Below are positions 5,954 through 7,112 of a DNA stretch of 7,112 bases, one piece after another (within the stretch, counting starts at the first letter, position 1; every line of letters starts with the position of its first letter). Source of the stretch: JBKEDH01 sp047975295 (GTDB lineage: Bacteria > Bacteroidota > Bacteroidia > Flavobacteriales > Flavobacteriaceae); assembly GCA_047975295.1 (NCBI GenBank), contig JBKEDH010000056.1:1-7112 (forward strand), given 5' to 3'. The notes under the pieces were generated by a model. That model saw only the letters and a list, made by a program, of their open reading frames with translations, was not told the DNA's origin and ran no database searches. The position numbers and the translations under genes are program-made.

Positions 5954-6738
5954 TTCATTTTGAAACTTCCGGAAATAGTATCAAAAACAATTAAATCTTC
6001 AGGAAAAAGAGTATTAAATGCGCCTTTTTCAATGAGTTGGCATGGTAGGCCAATTTCGACGGTATTTTTATCCATCACGATTAAAACATCGCAAATCTGA
6101 ATGGCCAAATCGATTTCGTGAGACGAAAACAGAATGGTTTTATTCGTTTCTTTTGCCAATATTTTAAGTAGGTTTAAAATGTAGGCCTTATGATATATGT
6201 CGAGATGTGTGGTGGGCTCATCTAAAATAATGAGTTTGGTATCCTGAGCAAGGGCTCGGGCAATCATAACCTTTTGCATTTGCCCATCGCTTAACTCAAA
6301 ACATTTTTTGTGTTTAAAATTGTTTAAGTGGGTAAGTTGAAGCGCTTTATTTATAGCCAAAATATCACTTTCGGTCAAGGTTCCCACCCAGTTGGTGTAG
6401 GGCTGCCTGCCAAGAGCGACCAATTCAGAAACCGATAGGTTTTTTGCACTCATACTTTCGGTTAAGACCAAACTCATGGTTTTTGCCAGTTCTAATGGTT
6501 GGTAGTCGTCTAATTTTTTGTTGTTTATAAAGACAGAACCTTCTAAAACAGGTTGGACCCCTGTGAGTGTCCGTAAAAGTGTCGATTTACCAATGCCATT
6601 AGCACCGATTAGTCCAACCAGTTCGCCTTGGTGCAATTCGATATTAATATGACTTGCAATCTCTGTTTTCCTCTTTTTGGAAGTATAGCCTACCGATAGG
6701 TTTTTGGTTTTTAATATGCTATGTTGTTTATTGTTCAA
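5947..6738 (-). CDS. ABC transporter ATP-binding protein, FecE/FhuC/BtuD type
   Basis: The ATPase subunit of an importer for ferric siderophore, heme or cobalamin, on the cytosolic face of the inner membrane. Walker A is GANGIGKST (45-53), the signature LSDGQ (149-153), Walker B LIILDEP (169-175), D-loop THLD (177-180), H-loop His207. ALGRQPY (108-114) is the family mark of the FecE/FhuC group. The usual Q-loop glutamine is missing: the segment reads SLVLTES (89-95), with Thr93 in its place; I recall similar VLTE forms in Bacteroidota relatives, so this is probably lineage-typical rather than damage. At 263 residues it is full length. The start codon is TTG at 6738: no ATG lies between the TAA at 6769-6771 and the first conserved residues, so a TTG (or less likely the adjacent ATA) start must be used. 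It follows the permease fragment, but a 302-bp gap with a MITE-like insertion separates them. The substrate cannot be told without the binding protein. Confidence 0.93.
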   Translation of the reverse strand: MNNKQHSILKTKNLSVGYTSKKRKTEIASHINIELHQGELVGLIGANGIGKSTLLRTLTGVQPVLEGSVFINNKKLDDYQPLELAKTMSLVLTESMSAKNLSVSELVALGRQPYTNWVGTLTESDILAINKALQLTHLNNFKHKKCFELSDGQMQKVMIARALAQDTKLIILDEPTTHLDIYHKAYILNLLKILAKETNKTILFSSHEIDLAIQICDVLIVMDKNTVEIGLPCQLIEKGAFNTLFPEDLIVFDTISGSFKMKK

Positions 6739-6760
6739 TATTTTAGGTTGAAAAGGTTTA

Positions 6761-6907
6761 GAGCCTGTTTAAATTTATATCAATTGTTTTTCTATGTCTC
6801 TTTTTGCGCATAATTTTATTAAAATTTCATAAAGTAGCCCAGCTATTATATTCTATTTTTTCTCATTCTAAATCAAAAATAAACTATAAAAAAATATAAA
6901 CAGTCTC
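6761..6907. mobile_element. 147-bp MITE-like element, possibly IS5/IS1031-type derived
   Basis: The left end reads GAGCCTGTTTAAATTT (6761-6776) and the right end, on the opposite strand, GAGACTGTTTATATTT (6907-6892): 14 of 16 positions agree. Both ends are flanked by TTA (6758-6760 and 6908-6910), a 3-bp target duplication. The inside is about 115 bp of AT-rich DNA with no coding potential and a short stem TAGC-CCA-GCTA (6835-6845) near the centre. Ends starting with GAG and a TNA target duplication fit the IS1031 group of the IS5 family, so a non-autonomous derivative is the best reading; no transposase is present in the window. It lies between the permease and ATPase genes. On the minus strand it contains TATTTTTG (6881-6874), a match to the -7 consensus but with only a poor -33, so it might supply a promoter to the ATPase. 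The left end also contributes the stop codon that limits the ATPase frame upstream. Confidence 0.65.
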
Positions 6908-6944
6908 TTAAAGTTTTTACTCTATAATCGAGATTTGAATGCTC

Positions 6945-6981
6945 CGACGCTTGCGTCGAAATTTTTTATTTATTTTTTTTT
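6945..6981 (+). terminator. GC-rich hairpin followed by a T-rich tract
   Basis: CGACGC (6945-6950), TT, GCGTCG (6953-6958) forms a perfect 6-bp GC-rich stem in otherwise very AT-rich DNA. On the plus strand it is followed by AAATTTTTT and then a nearly pure T-tract to 6981, the form of an intrinsic terminator. No plus-strand gene upstream would need it, unless transcription enters from the MITE. On the minus strand, the direction of the importer genes, the same stem comes after an A-tract and has no T-run behind it, so it may instead be an mRNA 3'-end stabiliser for the permease message. Confidence 0.45.
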
Positions 6982-6994
6982 CCAATTCATTCCT

Positions 6995-7014
6995 CTCGGG
7001 CTTACCTCGAGGTA
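6995..7014. repeat. Second GC-rich hairpin and 12-bp palindrome behind the permease gene
   Basis: CTCGGG (6995-7000) can pair with CCTCGAG (7005-7011) around a CTTA loop with one bulged T. Overlapping it, TACCTCGAGGTA (7003-7014) is a perfect 12-bp palindrome that could bind a dimeric protein or fold with a TCGA loop. It lies 26 bp past the permease stop. Aligned to the first hairpin without gaps, 12 of 18 bases agree (6942-6959 against 6993-7010), so the two may be diverged copies 51 bp apart. Confidence 0.4.
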
Positions 7015-7040
7015 GTTGACTCATTACATATCCACATCAA

Positions 7041-7112
7041 TCAAAATATCATTTTCCTTTTTCTAACTAAAAGCCAAATTACAACAGGGGCTCCAATTAA
7101 CGAAGTTATGGC
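7041..7112 (-). CDS. FecCD-family ABC permease, C-terminal 23 residues (partial)
   Basis: The frame is open to the right edge and ends with TGA at 7043-7041. The residues read AITSLIGAPVVIWLLVRKRK followed by MIF. This is the classic end of a FecCD/BtuC-type permease: a Gly-Ala-Pro turn (7-9), the last hydrophobic helix, and a short basic cytosolic tail (RKRK, 17-20). The gene therefore continues beyond the window, and this is its true C terminus, not a truncation. The partner of the FecE-like ATPase encoded next on the same strand, it would form the membrane channel of the same importer. Identification rests on a short but characteristic end and on the neighbour; full length would be about 330-350 residues. 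Confidence 0.8.
   Translation of the reverse strand, partial: AITSLIGAPVVIWLLVRKRKMIF

Noticed and set aside
6758..6811. Short minus-strand frame in the MITE left end (ATG at 6811, stop in the TTA duplication)
   Set aside because: Only 17 codons, Lys/Arg-rich; it might be a relic of a transposase C terminus but is too short to support.

Overview
The window looks like a piece of a Bacteroidota chromosome, most likely from a marine or soil Flavobacteriaceae. Reasons: the DNA is AT-rich; starts lack a purine-rich Shine-Dalgarno; several genes are preceded by the TAnnTTTG -7 element typical of the Bacteroidota primary sigma factor; and the protein set (SatD with a DUF3307 membrane protein, RmuC, a hemerythrin/PAS protein, a FecCD/FecE-type importer) fits that group. 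No rRNA, tRNA, CRISPR array or full-length transposon was found.

Layout. One gene runs rightward (13-1074): an unnamed protein in which a protein-kinase/aminoglycoside-phosphotransferase-like set of motifs can be read. Everything else runs leftward. In transcription order from the right edge: the last 23 residues of a FecCD-type permease (7041-7112); a 302-bp gap that holds two GC-rich hairpins and a 147-bp MITE-like element with matching inverted ends and a TTA target duplication; the partner ABC ATPase (5947-6738); rmuC (4465-5844); a 112-bp regulatory gap; satD (3735-4352), a DUF3307 membrane protein (3025-3738) and an acyl-CoA thioesterase (2496-3032), which overlap one another; a one-pass membrane protein (2087-2452); and a hemerythrin-like/PAS protein (1089-2048), which meets the kinase-like gene tail to tail with only 14 bp between them.

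How the genes work together. The permease remnant and ATPase are the inner-membrane half of an importer for ferric siderophore, heme or cobalamin; the MITE has split what is normally a tightly packed pair. satD, DUF3307 and thioesterase overlap by 4 and 8 bp and are surely translated from one message; a well-formed Bacteroidota promoter (TTTG-N20-TATATTTG), overlaid with short direct and inverted repeats, lies just upstream of satD, whose product carries a C-terminal helix-turn-helix, so autoregulation is plausible. The last two leftward genes may be read from the same message or from a local -7 element at 2479-2486.

Most unusual points: the kinase-like motifs in the first gene, the MITE inside the importer operon together with a TTG start for the ATPase, the repeat-decorated satD promoter, the non-canonical Q-loop of the ATPase, and the apparent loss of iron-ligand histidines in the hemerythrin-like protein. 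I see no clear new defence or mobile system; the kinase-like gene is the best candidate for undescribed biochemistry.
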